Positions 1 to 6,770 of a DNA stretch of 44,229 nt are shown piece by piece. The notes below the pieces were generated by a model. It was not told where the DNA came from. It saw only the letters and a list, made by a program, of their open reading frames with translations, and made no database searches. Position numbers and translations under genes: made by a program. Numbering within the stretch: the stretch's first letter is position 1; every line of letters starts with the position of its first letter. Source of the stretch: JBDSSS01 sp039928615 (lineage in GTDB: Bacteria > Actinomycetota > Actinomycetes > Actinomycetales > Dermatophilaceae); the NCBI GenBank assembly GCA_039928615.1, contig JBDSSS010000096.1, positions 1-44,229 on the forward strand, read 5' to 3'.

Positions 1-1075
1 GGTTGACGAGGCAGCTCGCCGTCTGCTTCGCGAAGGTGTGGTCGAGGCAGGCCTGGTTGCAGGCGATGCACGTGTTGATCTCGTCGGCGCGGTCCTCCTG
101 TGCCTTGCGCACCCACTCGGGGTCGGCGAGGAACGGGCGGGCCATCGACACGAGGTCGGCCTGCCCACTGGCGATGACGTCCTCGGCGAGGTCGGGCATC
201 GTGATCCGGTTGGAGGCGACGACGGGGATGCCGACCTCGGGGCGCAGCCTGGCCGTCACCCGCGTGAAGGCGCCGCGCGGCACCGACGTGACGATCGTGG
301 GCACCCGCGCCTCGTGCCAGCCGATCCCGGTGTTGATGATCGTCGCGCCGGCTGCCTCGACCTCATGAGCAAGGGCAACGACCTCCTCCCAGCTCTGCCC
401 GTCGGGGACGAGGTCGATCATCGAGAGGCGGAAGACGATGATGAAGTCGGTGCCGACGGCCGCCCGGACGGCACGGACCACCTCGACGGGGAAGCGCCGG
501 CGGGCCTCGGGCGAACCCCCGTAGCCGTCGGTGCGCTCGTTGGTGCGCGGTGCGAGGAACTGGTTGAGCAGGTAACCCTCTGAGGCCATGATCTCGACGC
601 CGTCATAGCCCGCCTCCCGCGCCAGGCGCGCGCACCGGGCGTATGCCGCTGTCGTCCGGGCGATCCCGCCCTCACTGAGTGCGCGGGCCCGGAAGGGGGA
701 GATGGGGGACTTCGTGCTCGACGCCGAGACGGCGAGCGGGTGGTAGGCGTAGCGGCCGGCGTGCAGGATCTGGAGCGCGATCTTGCCGCCCTCCCGGTGC
801 ACGGCGTTCGTGACCCGCTCGTGGCGCCGCGCCTGGCGGCGCGTCATGAGCACCGAGCCGCCCGGGTAGAGCGAGCCCTGCAGGTCAGGGGCGAAACCAC
901 CGGTGACCATGAGCCCGGCGCCGCCCCGGGCCCGCTCCGCGAAGTAGGCGGCGAGGCGGTCGACGTCGCGGCTCCGGTCCTCGAGCCCGGTGTGCATCGA
1001 GCCCATCACGACCCGGTTGCGCAGCGTCGTGAAACCGAGGTCGAGCGGCTCGAGCAGGTGCGGGTAGGCAGTCAC
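1..1075 (-). CDS. fadH: 2,4-dienoyl-CoA reductase / NADH:flavin oxidoreductase, N-terminal part (cut by window edge)
   Basis: Old-yellow-enzyme TIM barrel that would bind FMN, followed by the start of the iron-sulfur region. 358 codons are visible; the FAD/NAD(P)H-binding C-terminal half expected for FadH (about 670 residues in all) lies left of the window. The reading begins GTG at 1075 with TAYPHLLEPLDLG, has the barrel motifs RNRVVMGSMHTGLED and LLNQFLAPRTNERTDGYGGS, and near its end CIACNQACLDHTF plus SCLVN. Cysteines at about 336, 339, 343 and 355 match the spacing of the four [4Fe-4S] ligands of FadH. The family reduces 2,4-dienoyl-CoA during beta-oxidation of unsaturated fatty acids; related enzymes of the same build act on other substrates, so the exact substrate is inferred. 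It is divergent from the ethA-like gene and has no clear ribosome site; TACCCT seven bases before the GTG suggests a leaderless message. Confidence 0.85.
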   Translation of the reverse strand, partial: MTAYPHLLEPLDLGFTTLRNRVVMGSMHTGLEDRSRDVDRLAAYFAERARGGAGLMVTGGFAPDLQGSLYPGGSVLMTRRQARRHERVTNAVHREGGKIALQILHAGRYAYHPLAVSASSTKSPISPFRARALSEGGIARTTAAYARCARLAREAGYDGVEIMASEGYLLNQFLAPRTNERTDGYGGSPEARRRFPVEVVRAVRAAVGTDFIIVFRLSMIDLVPDGQSWEEVVALAHEVEAAGATIINTGIGWHEARVPTIVTSVPRGAFTRVTARLRPEVGIPVVASNRITMPDLAEDVIASGQADLVSMARPFLADPEWVRKAQEDRADEINTCIACNQACLDHTFAKQTASCLVN

Positions 1076-1082
1076 CCCGCCG

Positions 1083-1088
1083 AGGGTA
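1083..1088 (-). promoter_or_regulatory. Candidate -10 box of the fadH-like gene
   Basis: TACCCT on the minus strand ends 7 bases before the GTG start at 1075. It fits the actinobacterial TANNNT pattern and the spacing seen at other genes here, which would put the transcript start on or next to the start codon. Not experimentally shown. Confidence 0.4.
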
Positions 1089-1100
1089 GCCGTGGTTACC
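1085..1100. promoter_or_regulatory. 16-bp near-perfect palindrome in the fadH/ethA divergent region
   Basis: GGTAGCCGTGGTTACC pairs with itself at six of eight positions, and a further half-site-like GGTAGCCACGG lies at 1106-1116. It overlaps the candidate fadH -10 box and sits between two divergent oxidoreductase genes, as expected of an operator for a TetR- or MarR-type repressor. No such regulator is coded next to it. Confidence 0.4.
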
Positions 1101-1134
1101 CCCCGGTAGCCACGGGAGCGACGAGACTGGTGGG

Positions 1135-2580
1135 GTGAGTGAGAATCGTGAGCACCTGGACGTCCTCGTCGTCGGCGCCGGCCTGTCCGGCATCGGCGCC
1201 GCCTACCGGCTCCAGACGACGCTGCCCGACCGGACCTGGGCCGTCCTCGAGGCCCGCGAGGCGATCGGGGGCACGTGGGACCTCTTCCGCTACCCGGGCG
1301 TCCGGTCCGACTCCGACATGCAGACCCTCGGCTACCCCTTCGAGCCGTGGGTGGAGGACGAGGCGATCGCCGGCGGTGCCCAGATCCTCGACTACGTGCG
1401 CCGCACTGCCGACAAGTACGGCATCACCGAGCGGATCCGCTTCGGCCACAGGGTGGTCGCGGCAGCCTGGTCGACCCCCGACGCGCGGTGGACCGTCACG
1501 GTCGAGGTGGCCGGCGAGACCACCGAGCTGACCTGCACCTTCCTGCACCTGTGCAGCGGCTACTACGACTACGACCGGGCCAACGAGCCGGTCTTCCCCG
1601 GGCGGGAGGACTTCACCGGCGAGGTCGTGCACCCGCAGTTCTGGCCGGAGGACCTCGACGTGAGCGGTCGGCGCGTGGTCATCATCGGCTCCGGGGCCAC
1701 CGCGGTCACCCTCGTGCCCGCCCTCGTCGCCGAGGGCGCCGACGTGACGATGCTCCAGCGGTCACCGTCGTGGGTCGTGTCCAGGCCGAGCCGCGACCGT
1801 TTCGCCGAGCGGATGCACCGACTCCTGCCGAGGAGTGCCGCCGGCGCGGTCGTGCGGTCCAAGAACGTCGTCGGAACGACCGCCTTCTACGCGCTGACCC
1901 GGCGGCGCCCACGGACGGCCCGGTCACTCCTGACTCGCGGCCTCGTCGCCGAGCTGGGCCAGGAGACGGTCGAGACGCACTTCCAGCCCGTCTACGACCC
2001 GTGGGACGAGCGGCTCTGCCTCGTCCCCGACGGCGACCTCTTCGTGGCCCTCAGGGGCGAGTCGGCCCGGGTCGTCACCGACACCATCGAGACCTTCACT
2101 GCGACCGGCATCCGTCTCACGTCCGGGACCGAGCTCGAGGCCGACGTCATCGTCACCGCGACCGGGCTGCGGGTCCACCTCGCCGGCGGCATCCTGCTGT
2201 CCGTCGACGGGCAGGAGCGCGCGCTGGGCGACCTCACCGTCTACCGCGGCCTGATGTTCGGCGGGGTGCCCAACCTCGCCATCTGCATCGGCTACGTCAA
2301 CGCGTCGTGGACCCTGCGTGCCGACCTCGTCAGCCGCTACGTCTGCCGGCTGCTCGAGCACCTCGACGCCAACGGGCTCCGGTGGGCGGCGCCGAACCCA
2401 CCGGAGGGGATGGAGCCGATGCCGCTGCTGCCGCTGAGGTCGGGCTACCTGCGCCGCGCCGAGTCGCAGATGCCGCAGCAGGGCGATGCCGCCCCGTGGC
2501 TGATGCGACAGAACTACCTGCTCGACCGCCGGGAGATGATCGGTGGCGACCTCACGGAGGGGATGACCTTCGGACGCTGA
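1135..2580 (+). CDS. ethA: EthA-like flavin-containing Baeyer-Villiger monooxygenase
   Basis: 481 residues. It would use FAD and NADPH with O2 to convert ketones to esters; mycobacterial EthA also S-oxidises thioamide drugs such as ethionamide. Seen in the sequence: FAD-binding GAGLSG at residues 14-19, the type I BVMO fingerprint FTGEVVHPQFWP at 160-171 (FxGxxxHxxxWP), and the NADPH-binding GSGATA at 185-190. Blocks such as GGTWDLFRYPG, RSDSDM, LCSGYYDYD and YNASWTL-like TNASW (here YVNASWTLRADLVSRYVCRLL) match M. tuberculosis EthA closely, and length (about 489 there) agrees. The start is GTG at 1135; a weak GAGACT lies six bases upstream. No EthR-type regulator adjoins. Physiological substrate unknown. 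Family call is strong, orthology to EthA likely but not proved. Confidence 0.88.
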   Translation: MSENREHLDVLVVGAGLSGIGAAYRLQTTLPDRTWAVLEAREAIGGTWDLFRYPGVRSDSDMQTLGYPFEPWVEDEAIAGGAQILDYVRRTADKYGITERIRFGHRVVAAAWSTPDARWTVTVEVAGETTELTCTFLHLCSGYYDYDRANEPVFPGREDFTGEVVHPQFWPEDLDVSGRRVVIIGSGATAVTLVPALVAEGADVTMLQRSPSWVVSRPSRDRFAERMHRLLPRSAAGAVVRSKNVVGTTAFYALTRRRPRTARSLLTRGLVAELGQETVETHFQPVYDPWDERLCLVPDGDLFVALRGESARVVTDTIETFTATGIRLTSGTELEADVIVTATGLRVHLAGGILLSVDGQERALGDLTVYRGLMFGGVPNLAICIGYVNASWTLRADLVSRYVCRLLEHLDANGLRWAAPNPPEGMEPMPLLPLRSGYLRRAESQMPQQGDAAPWLMRQNYLLDRREMIGGDLTEGMTFGR

Positions 2581-2606
2581 CGCGCCGCGGCGGCGGCCGC
2601 GTCAGC
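2576..2606. terminator. Palindrome made by facing stop codons of ethA and the DUF4921 gene
   Basis: GCTGACGCG (2576-2584) and CGCGTCAGC (2598-2606) are perfect inverted repeats around a 13-base GC loop. The arms contain the TGA stop of the plus gene and the TGA stop of the minus gene at symmetric positions. A possible two-way transcription stop, without a T run. Confidence 0.5.
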
Positions 2607-3867
2607 CCGGGGTGACCCGGTCGGAGACGAGACCGGCCGCCACGAGGTCGGCCAGGCGCGCCGCGGTGCGGTCACGGATGGCCCACGGGTCCAGGGTGTT
2701 GACGTAGATCTTCGTGCCGCCCTCGAAGCCGGCCGGGGTCGACACCCGCCACTTGAGCACGGCCCGCAGCGGCATCGGCAGGTCGAGCGACGGTGGCCGG
2801 TGGTGCCACTCCTCGTTGGACGGCACGTCCGACCCCGTCGCCGCGTGGCAGGCGTGCACGAGGTCGGAGAAGTCACGCAGCTCGTCGTCGGTCAGCTCCC
2901 ACGGGCTGCGTCCGCCGGTGCGCGAGTGGATCTCGAGCGAGGGGTAGCGGTGCCCCACCCCCGCGAACGCGATCGCGCTGGGGGTGCGCGCGACGACGAG
3001 CCCGTGGCGGGCGGCATACTCTGCGCCCCACCGCTCGTAGAGGTCCGGCTCCGCACGCACCGCCACCGACTCGCGCTCGACCTGGGCCCCCAGCTCGTCG
3101 ATCGCGACGATCTGCTTGTGCAGGTGGTCGAAGGAGGCGCCGGCAGGGCGGAGCCAGTTCTGGAAGACGGACACGTAGCGGGCGAAGGGGTTGGCCGCGT
3201 AGACGTCCCGCATCGCCCGGACGGTGAAGGCGAGGTAGGCGTGGTGCTCGTTCGGGGTGAGCGTGCCGGACGATGCGAGCTGGGAGTCGTCGGTGGCCCC
3301 GTCGACGAAGTGCCGCCGGGCCACGACGACGAGGTGGTTGCCGGCGAAGAGGCCCACGGACTCGCGACCGAGGTCCGTCGGCGACAGCGGCTCGGCATCC
3401 GCCCCGCGGGTTCCCCTCGCCCGCATGCGGATCCGCGCCAGAGCGGTCACGTGGTCGCGACCCGCCGGGGTGGCGAGGTAGGCGCGGCGGCGGGCCTGCG
3501 CGACGGGGGTGGGCTCGTAGCCGTGGGCCGAGTGCCAGTAGTCGAAGGTGAGGATCTCGAAGAGGTTGGGGAAGAGGCGGAACTCCGGCACGGTCGCGTC
3601 GAGGTCGTCGGCGAGCACGCCCCGCAGCTCGCGCCACCGGTCCCCGTCCCGGACGAGCCGCGCGATCTCCGGCGTCGTCTCGATCAGCCGACCCACGCAG
3701 AACGCACAGTGCTCTCCACGGCGGGCCCCGTCGAGCGGGTGCGGGTCGCCGCGGACGACACCGAGGGGCCGGGCGCCGCGGCCCGGGAGGGTCCAGACCT
3801 TCGTCCCGGTGAACGGGTTGACCTGCTTGACGGTGCCGTCGGGCAGGCGGGTCAGGGGATCGGGCAC
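2602..3867 (-). CDS. DUF4921 family protein, galactose-1-phosphate uridylyltransferase-like
   Basis: 421 residues, cytoplasmic, no signal peptide. The layout resembles the GalT branch of the HIT superfamily: an N-terminal NPFTGTKVWTLPGRG block, a CAFC pair (Cys54, Cys57) that could bind zinc, and FQNWLRPAGASFDHLHKQIV near residue 246, the counterpart of the GalT active-site HPHGQ region but with HLHKQ. The true galT of this window (16278-17429) is clearly a different gene. The reaction is unknown; a nucleotidyl transferase or hydrolase on a nucleotide sugar is a family-based guess. The start is GTG at 3867, six bases after a TAGTCT hexamer, with no ribosome site, so it may be leaderless. Divergent from the quinone oxidoreductase gene. 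Confidence 0.8.
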   Translation of the reverse strand: MPDPLTRLPDGTVKQVNPFTGTKVWTLPGRGARPLGVVRGDPHPLDGARRGEHCAFCVGRLIETTPEIARLVRDGDRWRELRGVLADDLDATVPEFRLFPNLFEILTFDYWHSAHGYEPTPVAQARRRAYLATPAGRDHVTALARIRMRARGTRGADAEPLSPTDLGRESVGLFAGNHLVVVARRHFVDGATDDSQLASSGTLTPNEHHAYLAFTVRAMRDVYAANPFARYVSVFQNWLRPAGASFDHLHKQIVAIDELGAQVERESVAVRAEPDLYERWGAEYAARHGLVVARTPSAIAFAGVGHRYPSLEIHSRTGGRSPWELTDDELRDFSDLVHACHAATGSDVPSNEEWHHRPPSLDLPMPLRAVLKWRVSTPAGFEGGTKIYVNTLDPWAIRDRTAARLADLVAAGLVSDRVTPG

Positions 3868-3873
3868 GGCTCC

Positions 3874-3883
3874 AGACTAGGGT
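3874..3883. promoter_or_regulatory. Overlapping divergent -10 boxes
   Basis: On the minus strand TAGTCT (3879-3874) ends six bases before the GTG of the DUF4921 gene. On the plus strand TAGGGT (3878-3883) precedes the quinone oxidoreductase gene, whose message would carry a short leader with AAGGAG. The two hexamers share bases, so the two promoters probably exclude one another. Confidence 0.45.
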
Positions 3884-3911
3884 CGGACCACGTTCACGAC
3901 GAAGGAGCCCC

Positions 3912-4880
3912 ATGCGTGCAGCCCGTGTCAGCGCCCTCGACGGCCCGTCCTCGGTGGAGGTCGTCGACGTCGACGAGCCGACCCTCTCGGCCGGTCACGT
4001 CCTCGTCGACGTGCACGAGGCCGGGGTCAACTTCCCGGACGTCCTGATGACGAAGGGGCTCTACCAGATGAAGCCCGACCTGCCCTTCGTCCCCGGCTCC
4101 GAGTGCGCCGGCGTGGTCCGCGAGGCCGCCGAGGGCAGCGCCTTCGCCCCGGGCGACCGGGTCGCCGCCTTCCCGATCCTCGGGGCGTGCGCCGAGACGG
4201 TGAGCGTCGCCGAGTCGATGGTGTTTCCGCTGCCCGACGGTGTCGGCTTCCGGGCGGCCGCCGCCCTGCTGATGAACTACCTCACCGTCGAGTTCGCCCT
4301 CGTCCGTCGAGGGCGCCTCCAGCCGGGGGAGACCGTCCTCGTCCACGGCGCCGCGGGCGGGGTCGGCAGCGCCGCCTGCCAGCTCGCCAAGGCCCTCGGT
4401 GCCCGCGTCATCGCCGTCGTCTCGAGCAAGGACAAGCAGGCCACCGCGACGGCGTCCGGCGCCGACGACGTCGTCCTCGCGGACGGGTTCCTCGCGGCGA
4501 CCAAGGAGCTCACGGGCGGGCGCGGCGTCGACGTCGTCGTCGACCCGGTCGGCGGTGACCGCTTCACCGACAGCCTCCGGTCACTGGCCGTCGAGGGGCG
4601 GCTGCTCGTCATCGGCTTCACGGCGGGCGAGATCCCCACCGTCAAGGTCAACCGCCTGCTGCTGTCCAACACGAGCGTCGTCGGCGTCGGGTGGGGCGCC
4701 TACTGGACCAACGACCCCGCCTCCCTGCGCGCGCAGTGGGACCGGATCGTGCCGCTCCTCGAGCGCGGTGACCTCGACCCCGTCCTCGGCACGGCCCACC
4801 CCCTCGCGGACACGGGCGCCGCCCTCACCGAGATCGACGAACGCCGGGCGCTCGGGAAGGTCACGGTCACCGTCCGCTGA
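3912..4880 (+). CDS. NADPH:quinone oxidoreductase family protein (zinc-less medium-chain reductase)
   Basis: 322 residues of the MDR superfamily. The N-terminal GroES-like fold ends in PFVPGSECAGVV, and the Rossmann domain carries VLVHGAAGGVGSAACQLAKALGARVIAVVSS, the AAxxGVG NADPH loop of quinone oxidoreductases. The catalytic and structural zinc cysteines of alcohol dehydrogenases are absent. It would pass electrons from NADPH to quinones, enones or similar carbonyls; the real substrate cannot be read from sequence. ATG at 3912 follows AAGGAG at a good distance. It is followed after 32 bases by an SDR gene on the same strand that has its own candidate promoter. A 19-base repeat containing CGGCATAC begins at its stop codon. 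Confidence 0.85.
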   Translation: MRAARVSALDGPSSVEVVDVDEPTLSAGHVLVDVHEAGVNFPDVLMTKGLYQMKPDLPFVPGSECAGVVREAAEGSAFAPGDRVAAFPILGACAETVSVAESMVFPLPDGVGFRAAAALLMNYLTVEFALVRRGRLQPGETVLVHGAAGGVGSAACQLAKALGARVIAVVSSKDKQATATASGADDVVLADGFLAATKELTGGRGVDVVVDPVGGDRFTDSLRSLAVEGRLLVIGFTAGEIPTVKVNRLLLSNTSVVGVGWGAYWTNDPASLRAQWDRIVPLLERGDLDPVLGTAHPLADTGAALTEIDERRALGKVTVTVR

Positions 4881-4895
4881 GCCCAGCGGCATACG
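4877..4895. repeat. 19-base repeat, copy 1 (with stop codon of the quinone oxidoreductase gene)
   Basis: CTGAGCCCAGCGGCATACG is found here and again at 42217-42235. In both cases the TGA is the stop codon of an unrelated gene. It contains the over-represented octamer CGGCATAC. Confidence 0.7.
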
Positions 4896-4899
4896 CCCC

Positions 4900-4905
4900 T
4901 AGGGT
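4900..4905 (+). promoter_or_regulatory. Candidate -10 box TAGGGT of the SDR gene
   Basis: TAGGGT ends exactly 7 bases before ATG 4913, the same distance as at the MFS gene (15043). The same AGGG could instead act as a weak ribosome site; both readings favour ATG 4913 over the upstream GTG at 4904. Confidence 0.4.
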
Positions 4906-4912
4906 GAACCGC

Positions 4913-5749
4913 ATGCTGTTCACCCACCCCGTCGTCAACGTCCACCAGCGCATCCTCGTCACGGGTGCGGCGTCCGGTCTCGGGCTCGCCCTCGTGCGCC
5001 AGCTCACCGCCCGTGGGGCGCAGGTGATCGCCACCGACGTCGCCACCTCACGGCCCGACGGGCTGCCCGCCCGGGCCGACTACCTCACCCTCGACGTCCG
5101 CAGCGACGACGACTGGGCGGCCGCCCTCAAGCACGTGCGCGACACCCTCGGGGGTCTCGACCTGCTCGTCAACAACGCGGGCGTCGCTGCGGGCGGGCGC
5201 ATCGACGTCGCGACGATGGACGAGTGGCGGTGGATCGTCGACATCAACCTGCTGGGCGTCGTCCGTGGCTGCCGCACCTTTGCGCCGCTGCTCAAGGCGC
5301 AGGGGAGCGGCCACATCGTCAACGTCGCCTCGCTCGCGGGCCTCGTCCACGCGCCGGGGATGGCCAGCTACAACGCGGTCAAGGCGGGCGTCGTCGCGAT
5401 CAGCGAGACGCTGACGAGCGAGCTGGGCCCGCACGGCATCGCCGTCTCCGTGGTGTGCCCGTCGTTCTTCCGCACCAACCTCGCCGACTCCTTCCAGGGC
5501 GCCGACGTCGAGATGCAGCAGGCGGGCACGCGACTCGTCACCGGCTCGCAGCGCGGCGCGGACGAGGTGGCGGCGACCGTCGTCAAGGGCATCGATGCCC
5601 GACGCCAGGTCATCCTCACCGACCGCGAGGGGCAGGTCGCCTGGCGTGCCAAGCGGTTCGTCCGTCCGCTCTACGTCCGGGCGATGCGCAAGGCCGGGGA
5701 GCGCCTGATGCAGGGCCGTCCGGTCACCCTCCCCCAGCGCAAGCGCTAG
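4913..5749 (+). CDS. SDR family NAD(P)-dependent oxidoreductase
   Basis: 278 residues of the classical short-chain dehydrogenase fold. Seen: cofactor loop TGAASGLG near the N-terminus, a conserved LDVRSDD, NNAG (LLVNNAGVAAGG), catalytic Ser in NVASLAG and the YNAVKAG Tyr-Lys pair, then a C-terminal basic tail RKAGERLMQGRPVTLPQRKR. It would oxidise or reduce a hydroxyl/carbonyl group; the substrate is not identifiable. ATG 4913 is preferred to GTG 4904 because TAGGGT lies at 4900-4905, either a -10 box for a leaderless message or an AGGG ribosome site. It converges with the small gene ending at 5765, only 15 bases away. Confidence 0.85.
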   Translation: MLFTHPVVNVHQRILVTGAASGLGLALVRQLTARGAQVIATDVATSRPDGLPARADYLTLDVRSDDDWAAALKHVRDTLGGLDLLVNNAGVAAGGRIDVATMDEWRWIVDINLLGVVRGCRTFAPLLKAQGSGHIVNVASLAGLVHAPGMASYNAVKAGVVAISETLTSELGPHGIAVSVVCPSFFRTNLADSFQGADVEMQQAGTRLVTGSQRGADEVAATVVKGIDARRQVILTDREGQVAWRAKRFVRPLYVRAMRKAGERLMQGRPVTLPQRKR

Positions 5750-5764
5750 GCCGACCTCCCGGGG

Positions 5765-6241
5765 TCAGCTCCGGCGCAGCTCGACGGACGCGGGGTCCTC
5801 GATCTGGAGCACCCCGTGCAGGGTCGCCGACAGCAGCGCCGCCGCCGCGGTGGCGTCGCCGATGACGAAGGTGCGGCTGAAGGTGGGGTCAGCGCCCTCC
5901 TGGTCCCAGCCCGCCTCGACGAGGGCCGACTGCTGGGTTGCGGAGAGGTCGGTCAGGCCCTCGAACTCGGTGTCACCGATCATCTCGAGCGCGAGGACCC
6001 CCTCGAGGACCATGGCCTGCAGGAACACCTCGGGGACCGTGCCGCCCGCAGCCGGGGCCCGTCGCCAGCGCCGCCGCCGGGTGGGCGCCTCGGCCGACGA
6101 GGTCGGCTGGGCCACGGTCCGGGGCGCCGGCGTGAACGACAGCCACTCGGCGCCGGTCAGCGCGGCCAGGTCGCCCGCGACCCGGGCCTCCCACGCGGAC
6201 CACGGCTCGCTCGGCTCGCTCGGTGGTCTCGTTGGGCTCAC
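5765..6241 (-). CDS. Small acidic protein of unknown function, possibly TY-Chap-like
   Basis: 158 residues, no signal peptide or membrane segment. I do not recognise it with certainty. The second half (VPEVFLQAMVLEGVLALEMIGDTEFEG, then LSATQQSALVEAGWDQEGADPTFSRTF, then LLSATLHGVLQIEDP) has the pattern of the CesT/YbjN-like TY-Chap domains often seen in actinobacteria: a strand-helix block, an alpha turn before a GW, and a final helix with TL.GV. A linker rich in Arg, Thr and Ser precedes it. GTG 6241 overlaps the TGA of the thioesterase gene by four bases (GTGA), so translation is coupled and the two are one operon. Longer readings through the thioesterase region are in a different frame from the thioesterase and are false. 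Confidence 0.7.
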   Translation of the reverse strand: MSPTRPPSEPSEPWSAWEARVAGDLAALTGAEWLSFTPAPRTVAQPTSSAEAPTRRRRWRRAPAAGGTVPEVFLQAMVLEGVLALEMIGDTEFEGLTDLSATQQSALVEAGWDQEGADPTFSRTFVIGDATAAAALLSATLHGVLQIEDPASVELRRS

Positions 6242-6696
6242 CGGCCGGCCTCCGGCGCAAGGGCGGACTCCATGAGGGAGCGCAGGTGGGCGGGGATGGG
6301 CGTCGGCCGCCGGGTCGAGGCGTCGATCTCGACGTGCACCCAGTGGCCGACCGCCTTGACGGCTGGGTCGTCGTCGACGAAGAGGCCGAGCTGGTAGACG
6401 ACGCTGCTCGTCCCGACCCGGGTGGTCCGCAGGCCCACGGTGAGCGGGCTGGGGAAGGCGACCTCGCCGTGGAAGACGCACCCCGACTCGACGACGACCC
6501 CCTGCGTCGCGTCGGTCATCGGGCTGACCGTGACGTGCTCGGCCTGCCAGCCGTTGATCGCGGAGTCGAACAGCTCGTAGTAGACGGCGTTGTTGAGGTG
6601 GCCGTACATGTCGTTGTCGGACCATCGCGTCGTCACCGGGCGGTGCACGGGGAAGTCCGCGAGGGTGAGGGTCCGGGGGTCGCGGTCGTCGGCCAT
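6238..6696 (-). CDS. Acyl-CoA thioesterase family protein (4HBT hot-dog fold)
   Basis: 152 residues, the usual size. The hot-dog signature TRWSDNDMYGHLNNAVYYELFDSAINGW near residues 23-50 holds the catalytic Asp of YbgC/FadM-type thioesterases. The family hydrolyses acyl-CoA to free acid and CoA in the cytoplasm; chain-length preference is unknown. ATG 6696 lies seven bases after AGGA; GTG 6699 just before it is the alternative. It is the first gene of a two-gene operon with the small protein after it and is divergent from the SNF2 helicase gene, with 74 bases between. Confidence 0.88.
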   Translation of the reverse strand: MADDRDPRTLTLADFPVHRPVTTRWSDNDMYGHLNNAVYYELFDSAINGWQAEHVTVSPMTDATQGVVVESGCVFHGEVAFPSPLTVGLRTTRVGTSSVVYQLGLFVDDDPAVKAVGHWVHVEIDASTRRPTPIPAHLRSLMESALAPEAGR

Positions 6697-6740
6697 CACC
6701 CCATCCTGCCCGAGCGACGCACTGTGGATCGAGCCCTGCG

Positions 6741-6758
6741 GGTGTCGGCTGTGACACC
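6741..6758. promoter_or_regulatory. 6-6-6 inverted repeat just upstream of the SNF2 -10 box
   Basis: GGTGTC (6741-6746) and GACACC (6753-6758) are perfect inverted repeats six bases apart. They end immediately before TACAGT, where a repressor would block polymerase. A direct repeat GTCGGCT (6744-6750 and 6763-6769) overlaps. Confidence 0.4.
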
Positions 6759-6764
6759 TACAGT
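6759..6764 (+). promoter_or_regulatory. Candidate -10 box TACAGT of the SNF2 gene
   Basis: TACAGT ends six bases before ATG 6771 and there is no ribosome site, so a leaderless message is likely. No good -35 hexamer is seen. Confidence 0.45.
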
Positions 6765-6770
6765 CGGCTC

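Noticed and set aside
2602..3867. A second galT gene
   Set aside because: It has a GalT-like fold pattern but HLHKQ instead of HPHGQ and the DUF4921 N-terminus; the real galT is at 16278-17429 in the gal operon.
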